From the NCBI GenBank assembly GCA_021780095.1, contig JAJXZK010000118.1, positions 1 through 10,408 of the forward strand: a stretch of 10,408 nt of DNA, read 5' to 3'. A model generated the notes under the pieces. That model had not been told where the DNA came from, searched no databases, and worked only from the letters and a program-made list of their open reading frames with translations. The stretch is from Acidobacteriota bacterium. Its GTDB lineage: Bacteria > Acidobacteriota > Terriglobia > Terriglobales > Acidobacteriaceae. Made by a program: the position numbers and the translations under genes. Of the stretch, positions 1-7,002 are shown piece after piece (the first letter of the stretch is position 1; each line of letters begins with the position of its first letter).

Positions 1-512
1 TTTGCCGGCGCAATCGAAAGCGCCCTGCGCTGGCCGTCACGCCCGTGATTTTCCTGACGGCGCGAACCAGCGAAAGCGACCGCGTCCTGGGTCTGGAGTT
101 GGGTGCCGATGATTACATTACCAAACCATTTTCACCGCGAGAATTGATTGCGCGGATCAAGGCCGTGTTGCGCCGGTTCGAGCGTCCGACCGCTCCCACT
201 GCGCTGCATTTTGGACAGGTCGAAATTGATGTCAGCGCCATGCAGTTGAAGGTCGGTGGGGAACTGATGGCGACGACGGCGACGGAATTCCGCTTGTTGG
301 AATACCTGGCCCGCCATCCCGGCCGAGTCTTCAGCCGAGATCATCTGCTGGATGCGGTTTGGGGAGACGCGCGATTTGTTACGCCCCGCTCGGTCGACGT
401 ATACGTGCGGCGCATCCGCGAGAAAATTGAGTCGGACCCGGAGAATCCGCAGTATCTTAAAACCGTGCGCGGCGCCGGCTACCGCTTTGAGATGCCAAAG
501 GACAGCCTCTAG
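1..512 (+). CDS. phoB: PhoB/OmpR-family response regulator, 5' end outside window
   Basis: This is the C-terminal 169 residues of a DNA-binding response regulator. The reading frame (first full codon at position 3) is open to the left edge, so the true start, the acidic pocket and the phospho-acceptor Asp are upstream. What remains begins in the receiver domain just before TPVIFLTAR, which supplies the conserved Thr. GADDYITKPFSPREL carries the conserved Lys-Pro of the receiver. A winged-helix Trans_reg_C domain follows, with TEFRLLEYLARHPGRVFSR, the recognition-helix stretch RSVDVYVRRIREKIE and the terminal hairpin TVRGAGYRF. The wording is closest to PhoB. A PhoR-like kinase follows 130 bases downstream, so the two form a cognate pair. 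Phosphate control is inferred from family resemblance; no pst or phoU genes are in view. An OmpR-family regulator is certain, while PhoB itself is probable. An internal GTG at 45 is not the start, because the receiver fold continues upstream of it. Confidence 0.93.
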   Translation, partial: CRRNRKRPALAVTPVIFLTARTSESDRVLGLELGADDYITKPFSPRELIARIKAVLRRFERPTAPTALHFGQVEIDVSAMQLKVGGELMATTATEFRLLEYLARHPGRVFSRDHLLDAVWGDARFVTPRSVDVYVRRIREKIESDPENPQYLKTVRGAGYRFEMPKDSL

Positions 513-520
513 AAAGCAGC

Positions 521-642
521 TTTTAGCCGTTAGCTTTTAGCACCTAGCTAAAAGGCCAGCAGTGCAGAAAGAGACCCTGCGGCTGATGGTTTCTAGCGTA
601 TGGTCTGCAGCTAGAAGCTAATCGCCAGGAGCTAAAAGCTAA
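521..642 (+). repeat. Inverted-repeat leader between response regulator and kinase, possible attenuator or dispersed repeat
   Basis: Several copies of an AGCTAAAAGCTA-like word in both orientations fill this spacer. The arm TTAGCTTTTAGC (530-541) is perfectly complementary to GCTAAAAGCTAA (631-642). It is also complementary, with one G-U wobble, to GCTAGAAGCTAA (610-621). Its inner part CTTTTAGC (534-541) can fold locally on GCTAAAAG (547-554), giving an 8-bp stem with a 5-base loop. The long pairing extends to 530-548 with 624-642 (17 of 19 positions) and takes in the AGGAG at 627-631 that probably serves the kinase. The repeat and its pairings are seen directly. A regulatory role is inference; a dispersed REP-like element is the main alternative. 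Confidence 0.7.
627..631 (+). promoter_or_regulatory. Likely ribosome binding site of the sensor kinase gene
   Basis: AGGAG lies 11 bases before the ATG at 643, a little farther than usual. It is the only Shine-Dalgarno-like word near that start. It sits inside the right arm of the inverted repeat, so base pairing of the leader could hide it. Confidence 0.5.
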
Positions 643-2406
643 ATGAGGCAGAGAGTTTTTTTTAAACTTCTTGCGGCAATGGTGCTGGTGGTGCTGGCAG
701 CCGCCGCGATGCTCGACATCTCGCAGCAGAACATCCTGGAATCCTCCTTACAAAATCAACTGGTGCGGAGCCTGACCGAGAGTGCGCAGGCATTGGCGCA
801 GCATGTCGTCCTTAGTCCAGCTGCGAACCTGGGATCGCTGGCACAAGAAGATGCGCGAGCCGTCAATGCGCGTGTGACCATCCTGAATAAAGATGGCGCC
901 GTGATCGCCGACTACGCCCCCGGCGGCGCTGAGATAGGCGCGAGCGCCGCTTCGATGATCTCGATGAACAGTTCAGAGATGCGCGCCATTACCGTGCAGC
1001 ATCGCGCATTCGGGAAAGCCGTCAAGCAGGGCACGCTCTACGTGACGTCCCCGGCGGGAGACTACATCGTGCGTCTCGGTTACCCCATGCACGACGTGTA
1101 CGAAACGCTGCACATGGTGCGGCGCAGTTTGTTATGGGCCACGTTGCTGGGATTGTTGCTGGCAATTTTCTTGGCAGCTCTGCTGGCGCAGGCAGTATCC
1201 CGCCGCCTCGCCCGGATTGTCGATTTTGCGCATCGGCTGGCACGCGGAGATTTTGGCGCGCGGATTGTCGATCGCGGTGGCGACGAAATTGCGGCGGTCG
1301 CGAACGCCCTCGATGCGACAGCGGCCCGGGTGGAAGAGGTCTTTCGCACCTTGCAAGACAGTCGCAAGGAAATGGAAACGGTGCTCGACAGTATGGAAGA
1401 GGCCGTGATCGCAGTCGATGCTCAGAGCCGCGTCCACTGGGCGAACCGCGTGATGGAACGAATGATGGGTGGAACCGTAAAACCCGGAAATGCATTGGTG
1501 CAGACGGTTCGCGATCCGGATCTGCTGGCTTGCGTCGAAAAGGCGCTCAGTCGGCGAGTGACCGCGCATGTGCGAGCTCGCACGGTGCTGCCCGGACGCA
1601 TCTTCGACGTGAGCGCGGCGCCTATGCTGGGTGGCAGCGCTGTGGTGGTGTTGCATGACGTGACCGAAATCGACCGCGTGGAAAAAACCCGGCGCGACTT
1701 TATTGCGAACGTCTCCCACGAGTTGCGCACGCCCCTCACCTCAATTTCCGGCTATGCCGAAACCATGCTGGAAGAGGACGACGGGCTGCCGACCCAGGCG
1801 CGCGATTTTCTTTCGATCATCTGCCGCAACGCTGCGCGGATGACACGCCTCACCGAAGACCTGCTGGCGCTGGCGCGAATTGAGTCCGGCGAGTACAAGT
1901 TGAATCGCCGGCCGGTCGAAGCGGAGCTGCTGATCGATGAGGCCGCAGCCATTTTGACCGGACTTCTGATGGACAGAAATTTGGTGCTGGAAAAAGGTGA
2001 GAGTACCCGCCAGAAAGTCATGGCGGATACTGACTCCATTCTGCAAGTGCTCTCAAACCTGCTGGAGAATGCTGTGAAATATGGCGGCGGAGAACGCATC
2101 GTCATCGGAGCGCGGCCCGTACCAGGGGCGGTCGAATTCTATGTTCAGGATTTTGGCGCGGGCATCGCGTCCGAGCATCTCACCCGCATCTTTGAGCGCT
2201 TTTACCGTGTCGACAAAGGCCGATCGCGCGAGTCCGGAGGCACGGGCCTGGGCCTTTCCATCGCGAAACACATTATTCTCGCTCATGGCGGCGCCGTCCG
2301 AGCAGAGAGCGAATTGAATCGCGGAAGCACATTTTTCTTCACCCTCCCCGCCGCCCCAATGGCTGCTCTGGACGATGAGCAGGAAGAAAACATCGTCACA
2401 AATTAA
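643..2406 (+). CDS. phoR: PhoR-type membrane sensor histidine kinase
   Basis: This 587-residue inner-membrane kinase autophosphorylates on His and should pass the phosphate to the regulator upstream. A short basic N-tail leads into TM1 (about 8-26). A periplasmic sensor region (about 30-158) follows, then TM2 (about 163-184), a HAMP linker (about 185-237), and a PAS domain (about 243-342) starting at VLDSMEEAVIAVDAQSRV. The HisKA domain has the H-box FIANVSHELRTPL with phospho-acceptor His359. The HATPase_c domain shows the N-box SNLLENAVKYGGG (471-483), the G1 box DFGAGI (503-508), the F-box IFERFYRVD and the G2 box GGTGLGLSIAKH (532-543). All catalytic motifs are intact. Membrane segments, HAMP, PAS and kinase core match the PhoR layout, with a larger periplasmic region than in E. 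coli PhoR. The ATG at 643 is preceded by AGGAG and followed by a run of eight T at 656-663. The final Asp/Glu-rich tail is unremarkable. Confidence 0.92.
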   Translation: MRQRVFFKLLAAMVLVVLAAAAMLDISQQNILESSLQNQLVRSLTESAQALAQHVVLSPAANLGSLAQEDARAVNARVTILNKDGAVIADYAPGGAEIGASAASMISMNSSEMRAITVQHRAFGKAVKQGTLYVTSPAGDYIVRLGYPMHDVYETLHMVRRSLLWATLLGLLLAIFLAALLAQAVSRRLARIVDFAHRLARGDFGARIVDRGGDEIAAVANALDATAARVEEVFRTLQDSRKEMETVLDSMEEAVIAVDAQSRVHWANRVMERMMGGTVKPGNALVQTVRDPDLLACVEKALSRRVTAHVRARTVLPGRIFDVSAAPMLGGSAVVVLHDVTEIDRVEKTRRDFIANVSHELRTPLTSISGYAETMLEEDDGLPTQARDFLSIICRNAARMTRLTEDLLALARIESGEYKLNRRPVEAELLIDEAAAILTGLLMDRNLVLEKGESTRQKVMADTDSILQVLSNLLENAVKYGGGERIVIGARPVPGAVEFYVQDFGAGIASEHLTRIFERFYRVDKGRSRESGGTGLGLSIAKHIILAHGGAVRAESELNRGSTFFFTLPAAPMAALDDEQEENIVTN

Positions 2407-2407
2407 T

Positions 2408-3055
2408 TCATTTTCTTGGTGGCCGAGCCGACCCATTCACTTGCAACCGTTCTACATCGTCCGGCAAATCGAGATCCAACTCGCCCCCAGGAAAATTAAT
2501 GGCATGAACTGCCGTTCCAGCTTGTTGCAGTAACGCACGCGCGCCTTGGTCTCCCCGCAGTTCCAGCAATGAAGCAAACAAAGCGCGTGGAAAAACTGCC
2601 GGCACACCTGTGCGTCCTGCATAACGAGAGGCCACGATGCGATCTGCATCTGCTTGGTGGGCGGCGAGCAAGCTGCGCAAGTGTTCCTCGGATAAGCCCG
2701 GCTGATCGCACACAAGAACCAGTGCGCCCGTAGCAGCAGGAGCATTTTCGAGCACCGCCGCAATCCCGACCCGCAAGGAACTCGCCATGCCTTCGGTCCA
2801 CGCCTCATTGTGCATCACGATGCAATCCAGCAATTCACACTCAAGATGAATTTTTTCCGCATGCGCGCCCAGGACTACGAAAATGGGTGCGGCACCGGCG
2901 GCCCGCGCCAGGGCGACCGCACGATCCAGCAGCGTTTCGCTACCGAACGCGGGCAGTCGCAACAACTGCTTCGGCTGGCCAAGGCGAGTGGAGGCGCCTG
3001 CAGCCAGCAAGATTGCCGGCACAGGAATCAAATCAGCGAGCGGTTTCAATGGCAT
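2408..3055 (-). CDS. MocA/MobA-like molybdenum cofactor nucleotidyltransferase
   Basis: A 215-residue NTP-transferase of the MobA/MocA family, which joins a nucleotide (CMP in MocA, GMP in MobA) to molybdopterin. The N-terminal signature is LLAAGASTRLGQPKQLL (residues 16-32). NEAWTEGMASSL (83-94) is typical of the MocA branch. LVCDQPG (114-120) carries the metal-binding Asp117, and GVPAVFP followed by RGDQGARALL closes the active site. The length is normal for the family. The frame stays open upstream to 3208, but the fold begins at MPLKPL, so I place the start at 3055. This overlaps the end of xdhC by 23 bases and suggests translational coupling. Pairing with XdhC points to a cytidylyltransferase serving a xanthine-dehydrogenase-type enzyme. 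The nucleotide preference is inferred. A related role, such as a generic MobA-like transferase, cannot be excluded. Confidence 0.88.
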   Translation of the reverse strand: MPLKPLADLIPVPAILLAAGASTRLGQPKQLLRLPAFGSETLLDRAVALARAAGAAPIFVVLGAHAEKIHLECELLDCIVMHNEAWTEGMASSLRVGIAAVLENAPAATGALVLVCDQPGLSEEHLRSLLAAHQADADRIVASRYAGRTGVPAVFPRALFASLLELRGDQGARALLQQAGTAVHAINFPGGELDLDLPDDVERLQVNGSARPPRK

Positions 3056-4262
3056 GAACGGGATCGCTGGATTCCTGCGGCCCCCGCGGCGAGTCGAGGC
3101 TGCATTGCACCGGAATGTAAGGGCGATCCGGGACGGCAAGAAAATCTTCTTTCGACATGCCGCGCGAGATTGCAGTTTTCTGTTGAAGGGCGGCCTGAAT
3201 CTCCGCAAGGATGGCTAGCGCCACCATCTCCGGATTGTCCCCGCCCAGGTCGAGACCGATGGGCGCATGCACCCGTTGCAGGGCCTCTTCCGGCGACCAG
3301 CCAAGCCGCGACGCAGCTTCCGTCAACAATAGCCGACTGCGATGCCGCGCTCCCAACAATCCGAGATAGCGCAGATCGAGTGGCAGCAGTTTGCCTAGCA
3401 AGTTTCTGTCCTGCTCAAAACTGTGGGTCAACAGGGCAACAGCATCGCGGCCCGACAGAGCAATCTGCTCAAAGGTCGCCGCGCTTTCAGTCAGCATCAG
3501 TACCCGTTCAGCTTCTGGGAATCGCGCCGCCTGCGCCAGCCAAGCTCGTCCATCCGCCACAGTAACACGCCATCCCAATAGATTCGCCATCTGAACCAGC
3601 GGCCGAGCATCATCGCCTGCACCGAAAATTATCAGCCGTTGTGGCGGCATGATCGGCTCTAGAAAGACATTTCGCTCTTCTATATCAAGCGACATGAAAA
3701 TTGTGTTCGCTTCATTCCCGATGCGCTCCAGCGACGCCAGATGCGCCTTGGCCTCCGCATTGAGGTGCGAACTCGCAAAGAAAATAGATTCATCCTCGCG
3801 CACGATCACGCGCGCAAGTGGAATGCTGTCCTGCGCCGCAGAAGGCAGCACCGTAGCAGAGTAGAGCGTTTCCCCGCGCTCGGCCAACTCCAGCGCCCGC
3901 AGCATGGCATTTGTTTCTGGCGACCCAACCGGCTCAAGCAACACATCCATGACCCCGCCGCAACCCAGCCCGTAGGGAATCTCGCGGGTATCGAGTGAGT
4001 TTGTCTCGTCCAGAATTTCATCGAACAGGGTGGAATATCGTTCGATCGCAGGGCCGTTGCGCACAATCCATCCCGCTTTGCGGGTCACTTCGCCTTCCAG
4101 GCACCCACCGCTGATGGCGCCCACAGAGCCGGTCGAGTGAATGTACATGCGCGCGCCCGGACGGCGATAGGATGATCCCTCCACGCGCACCAGCGTGGCT
4201 AGCACGGCTGTGTCATCCTGCCGGTTGCGCCACTGCTCGACAATTGCGCTGCGTTCCACCAT
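3033..4262 (-). CDS. xdhC: XdhC/CoxI-family molybdoenzyme maturation protein
   Basis: This 409-residue cytoplasmic protein belongs to the XdhC/CoxI family, which binds molybdenum cofactor and helps load the sulfurated form into molybdenum hydroxylases such as xanthine dehydrogenase or CO dehydrogenase. The N-terminal XdhC_CoxI domain shows VRVEGSSYRRPGARM (25-39) and SVGAISGGCLEGEV (46-59) with the family Cys54, then PYGLGCGG (96-103). The C-terminal Rossmann-like XdhC_C domain begins at RLIIFGAGDDARPL (209-222). It continues with YLGLLGARHRS (299-309) and HAPIGLDLGGDNPEMVALAILAEI (332-355), which is typical for the family. A tail of about 50 residues follows and has no recognised motif. The ATG at 4262 lacks a clear Shine-Dalgarno. 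The gene is first in a two-gene minus-strand operon with the nucleotidyltransferase. No molybdenum hydroxylase subunit lies in the window. Confidence 0.92.
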   Translation of the reverse strand: MVERSAIVEQWRNRQDDTAVLATLVRVEGSSYRRPGARMYIHSTGSVGAISGGCLEGEVTRKAGWIVRNGPAIERYSTLFDEILDETNSLDTREIPYGLGCGGVMDVLLEPVGSPETNAMLRALELAERGETLYSATVLPSAAQDSIPLARVIVREDESIFFASSHLNAEAKAHLASLERIGNEANTIFMSLDIEERNVFLEPIMPPQRLIIFGAGDDARPLVQMANLLGWRVTVADGRAWLAQAARFPEAERVLMLTESAATFEQIALSGRDAVALLTHSFEQDRNLLGKLLPLDLRYLGLLGARHRSRLLLTEAASRLGWSPEEALQRVHAPIGLDLGGDNPEMVALAILAEIQAALQQKTAISRGMSKEDFLAVPDRPYIPVQCSLDSPRGPQESSDPVHAIETAR

Positions 4263-4285
4263 AACAATGTAGGTGACTTCGGAGG

Positions 4286-4327
4286 CCGGAAACCATCCAC
4301 CTGCTTATAGATGCTACAAGTTTCCGG
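4286..4327. promoter_or_regulatory. Inverted repeat in the xdhC/htpX divergent spacer
   Basis: CCGGAAAC (4286-4293) and GTTTCCGG (4320-4327) form a perfect 8-bp inverted repeat with 26 bases between them. It sits in the 117-base spacer between two divergent genes. The centre holds CTTATAG, the only -10-like word I see there, readable on both strands; no good -35 partner is visible. The repeat could be a shared operator or a weak hairpin. Function is inference. Confidence 0.35.
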
Positions 4328-4379
4328 TTGGCTTCGCATCCTCCTGCCGCGCCAGCCAGAGGAATAGAATGGGAATGAT

Positions 4380-5246
4380 ATGGGAAACACTGCGAAAACC
4401 GCATTTCTTCTGACGTTGCTGACTGTGCTGCTGGTCTTGATCGGCGAGCATTTCGGCGGGCGGAACGGTCTGATCCTTGGATTTCTTTTTGCTGCGGGAA
4501 TGAATTTCTTTACCTATTTCTACTCCGACAAGCTGGCCCTGAAAATGTATAAGGCTCAGCCGGTCACGCGGGAAGAGTTACCGCGCGCGTACGAAGTTGT
4601 CGAGCGGATGACGCAGCGCATGGGCATTCCAATGCCGAAGATGTACGTCATTCCCACCGAGTCTCCGAATGCATTCGCGACCGGAAGAAATCCACAACAC
4701 GCATCGGTGGCCATGACCCATGGCATCCTGTCCCTGCTGAACGACGAAGAACTGGAAGGCGTCTTGGCGCACGAACTGGGACACGTGCAGAACCGGGATA
4801 TTCTCACCAGCTCCATCGCGGCAACACTAGCTGGAGCAATTACATTGATCGCGCGCATGGCCTACTGGGGAGAGGTTTTTGGCGGCTTTGGCGGCGGAGG
4901 CGGCCGACGTGAGCGCGGTGGGGGAATCAGCGGGCTGTTCATGCTGGTCCTGGCTCCGATCGCCGCCATGTTGATTCAACTGGCCGTTTCGCGTTCGCGC
5001 GAATACGAGGCCGATGCAACCGGCGCCAAAACCACCGGAAATCCCTATGCGCTGGCCAGTGCCCTGGAAAAGATCGATGCCTACTCCAGACGAGTGCCGA
5101 TGATCGCCTCGCCGTCGAGCGCGCATCTATTCATCGCACAGCCGTTGGTGGGCGGGGGCATGTTCACCAACCTGTTCTCGACCCATCCACCGATGCAAAA
5201 GCGGATTGAGCGCCTGATTGGTCGCAGCTCCGTTAGCGGACAGTAA
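4380..5246 (+). CDS. htpX: HtpX-family M48 membrane zinc metalloprotease
   Basis: A 288-residue integral inner-membrane zinc endopeptidase of the M48B family. HtpX degrades misfolded or damaged membrane proteins alongside FtsH. TM1 (about 7-22) and TM2 (about 30-47) precede the protease domain. The catalytic motif is HELGH (131-135), in which His131 and His135 bind zinc and Glu132 is the catalytic acid/base. The third zinc ligand is Glu208 in SRSREYEAD, the ExxxD motif. TM3 (about 142-163) and TM4 (about 183-203) are joined by a Gly-rich loop (about 168-182). The end carries FSTHPPMQKRIERL, the usual C-terminal signature. The length agrees with E. coli HtpX (about 293). The ATG at 4380 follows GGGA at 4371-4374. 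Earlier ATGs at 4369 and 4375 are out of frame. All active-site residues are present. Confidence 0.95.
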   Translation: MGNTAKTAFLLTLLTVLLVLIGEHFGGRNGLILGFLFAAGMNFFTYFYSDKLALKMYKAQPVTREELPRAYEVVERMTQRMGIPMPKMYVIPTESPNAFATGRNPQHASVAMTHGILSLLNDEELEGVLAHELGHVQNRDILTSSIAATLAGAITLIARMAYWGEVFGGFGGGGGRRERGGGISGLFMLVLAPIAAMLIQLAVSRSREYEADATGAKTTGNPYALASALEKIDAYSRRVPMIASPSSAHLFIAQPLVGGGMFTNLFSTHPPMQKRIERLIGRSSVSGQ

Positions 5247-5316
5247 TGACAACGAACTGACGCAACTACTTTTAAAGATGAAAGAAAGGGAGGCCGCTTT
5301 TGGCCAGCTTCAGCCG

Positions 5317-5826
5317 ATGAGAACACTTTTGCGCAGTTTGATCCAGTTGGCCATCGTGGTATGGGTTGGCGGATTATTATTTTTCGGCGCCGTCGTGGCA
5401 CCGGTCGCGTTTGGAACGCTCGTGCCCATGTTTCCGGTTCCGTCGGTCGGCCTGCATGTTGCGGGCACCATGGTGCGGAACTCGTTGTTGCATCTGCATG
5501 CCCTTGGCATCGTCTGCGGCTTGGTGCTGCTGCTGCTGTGCATCGTGGAGCGCGTGACGCGAGCGACGCGACGTTCCATTGGACCGCCGTTAGTGCTGAT
5601 CGTCGTCATGTTGGGCCTGACGGCTTATTCTCAATATTCTGTGATCCCGCGCATGGAAACACTTCGCATCGACGCCGGTGCGGCCATGGCCGACCCGGCG
5701 TCGACCAATCCCGCGCGGGTGGATTTCAATCGCCTGCACAATCTTTCCACCTCGCTCGAAGGCATCGTGCTGTTGTGTGGCATTGGGCTGATCGTCTTGT
5801 ACGCGCGACCGGAACCTGTCAGCTAA
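5317..5826 (+). CDS. DUF4149-like four-helix membrane protein
   Basis: A small membrane protein (169 residues from this start) with four predicted membrane helices: about 8-32, 57-79, 90-108 and 147-163. Features matching the DUF4149 family as I recall it are WVGGLLFFGAVVAP in the first helix, LTAYSQYSVIPRMETLR at the end of the third, and FNRLHNLSTSLEGIVLLCG before and into the last. Biochemical function is unknown, and I do not assign one. It follows htpX on the same strand by 70 bases, so co-transcription is plausible. The start is uncertain. The frame is open back to 5218 inside htpX, and an ATG at 5278 would add 13 polar residues; none of the options has a convincing ribosome binding site. 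I chose 5317 because the family typically starts just before the first helix. Confidence 0.78.
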   Translation: MRTLLRSLIQLAIVVWVGGLLFFGAVVAPVAFGTLVPMFPVPSVGLHVAGTMVRNSLLHLHALGIVCGLVLLLLCIVERVTRATRRSIGPPLVLIVVMLGLTAYSQYSVIPRMETLRIDAGAAMADPASTNPARVDFNRLHNLSTSLEGIVLLCGIGLIVLYARPEPVS

Positions 5827-5900
5827 AGGCATGGGCTCGCGCGATTAGACATCGGAAACAGCGTAAACTTTCGTAGGAACCGTCAAACAATCTCCCTCAC

Positions 5901-5904
5901 AGGA
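5901..5904 (+). promoter_or_regulatory. Ribosome binding site of the YchF-family gene
   Basis: AGGA stands five bases before the ATG at 5910 and supports that start. The rest of the 83-base gap after the DUF4149-like gene holds no clear hairpin terminator or -35/-10 pair. Confidence 0.6.
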
Positions 5905-5909
5905 CAAGC

Positions 5910-6995
5910 ATGAAGACCGGAATTATCGGCCTGCCACAGGTAGGCAAGACCTCGCTGTTCAAGATTCTGACCAAGGCAAAACTGGAAGACCGCGGCTATT
6001 CGAATCCCAAGGAAGTTCACCTGGGTATGGCGCGCGTGCCCGACGATCGCCTGGAGAAACTCGCCGCGCTCTATCAACCGAAGAAAACCGTTTTTGCCAC
6101 GGTTGAGTACGCCGACGTAGGCGCCATCGGCCAGGAAGCGTTGAAGGAGCCCAGCTTGCTCGCCAGCCTGCGCAATGTGGACGCATTGATCCACGTGCTG
6201 CGCGTCTTCGACGATCCTTCTGTGCCGCTCTCCGGTCCCATCGATCCTCTAAAGGAAATTCAGGACGTCGAGTTTGACCTGATGTTGAGCGATCTGACGC
6301 AAATCGAAAAGCGCATGGAGCGGCTGGAAAAAGACCTGAAGAAAGGTCGCACTCCGGAGTTGGAATCCGAGCAAGCCCTGCTGCTGCGAGCCAAGCCACA
6401 TTTGGAAGCAGAACAACCCCTGCGTGCCATGGAAATGACGGCCGACGAAAAGAAGTTGATTCGCGGCTACATGTTCCTGAGCCAAAAACCAGTCTTGTAT
6501 GTGCTGAATATTTCTGAGAGCACCACTCTCGGCGCCGATCTGGAGAACGCGGTCGAAAAATACGGTCTTGCGACCATCGCAAAACGGCCGGGCACCGGAG
6601 CCACCGCCATCTGCGGCAAGGTGGAAGCGGAACTGGCGGAGATGCCCGATGAAGAGGCGGAAGAATTTTTGTCGAGCTATGGACTGGGAGAGAGCGGTTT
6701 GCGGCGCTTGATTCGCAAGAGCTATGAGCTGCTGGGATTGATCTCGTTTTTTACCGTAGGCGAAGACGAGTGCCGCGCCTGGACCATTCCCGTCAACTCG
6801 CGTGCGCAGGCCGCTGCGGGAGCCATCCATTCCGACCTGGAAAAGCATTTCATCCGCGCCGAAACGATCCATTGGGATACGCTGCTTGAAGCAGGATCTG
6901 AAGCCGTGGCGCGGTCGCATGGCACGCTGCGCCTCGAAGGCAAGGATTACATTGTGCAGGATGGTGACGTGATGCACATTCGTCACAGCGGATAG
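5910..6995 (+). CDS. ychF: Divergent YchF/Ola1-family P-loop NTPase with TGS domain
   Basis: A 361-residue cytoplasmic protein of the Obg-related YchF family. Members hydrolyse ATP rather than GTP, bind ribosomes and influence oxidative stress responses and start-codon choice. The P-loop is GLPQVGKTS (7-15) where most relatives have GLPNVGKST. The G4-like motif is LNISE (N200 to E203), fitting the NxxE that gives the family its ATP preference. A charged helical hairpin (about 125-190) interrupts the G domain, as in YchF. The C-terminal TGS domain (about 279-358) is canonical: IHSDLEKHFIRAE, then AGSEAVARSHG and LEGKDYIVQDGDVMH. Two places depart from the usual family: the G3 region reads ADVGAIG instead of DIAGLV, and the GEGLGN-type stretch after it is missing. 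It may therefore be a paralogous subfamily rather than the housekeeping copy. Length is typical (E. coli YchF has 363). Confidence 0.88.
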   Translation: MKTGIIGLPQVGKTSLFKILTKAKLEDRGYSNPKEVHLGMARVPDDRLEKLAALYQPKKTVFATVEYADVGAIGQEALKEPSLLASLRNVDALIHVLRVFDDPSVPLSGPIDPLKEIQDVEFDLMLSDLTQIEKRMERLEKDLKKGRTPELESEQALLLRAKPHLEAEQPLRAMEMTADEKKLIRGYMFLSQKPVLYVLNISESTTLGADLENAVEKYGLATIAKRPGTGATAICGKVEAELAEMPDEEAEEFLSSYGLGESGLRRLIRKSYELLGLISFFTVGEDECRAWTIPVNSRAQAAAGAIHSDLEKHFIRAETIHWDTLLEAGSEAVARSHGTLRLEGKDYIVQDGDVMHIRHSG

Positions 6996-7002
6996 CAAGA
7001 TC

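Noticed and set aside
168..182. Residues 168-182 of HtpX (Gly-rich loop) as an insertion or assembly fault
   Set aside because: Gly-rich loops between TM3 and TM4 are common in HtpX proteins, and the frame and downstream motifs are intact. The numbers given are residue positions in the protein at 4380-5246.
521..642. CRISPR-like array
   Set aside because: The repeated word is only about 12 bases, occurs in both orientations and has irregular, very short gaps. There are no spacers of CRISPR length and no cas genes.
3056..3208. N-terminal extension of the MocA-like protein by 51 residues
   Set aside because: The extension is Arg-rich, lies wholly within the xdhC tail, and precedes the normal start of the nucleotidyltransferase fold. 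The ATG at 3055 is the sensible start.
2810..3565. Open frame of 251 codons on the plus strand across the xdhC/mocA pair
   Set aside because: It is a shadow of two well-supported minus-strand genes, and its product is a low-complexity Pro/Gln/Arg-rich string.
5218..5316. GTG start for the DUF4149-like protein inside htpX
   Set aside because: It would add 33 residues with no family match that overlap the conserved end of HtpX.
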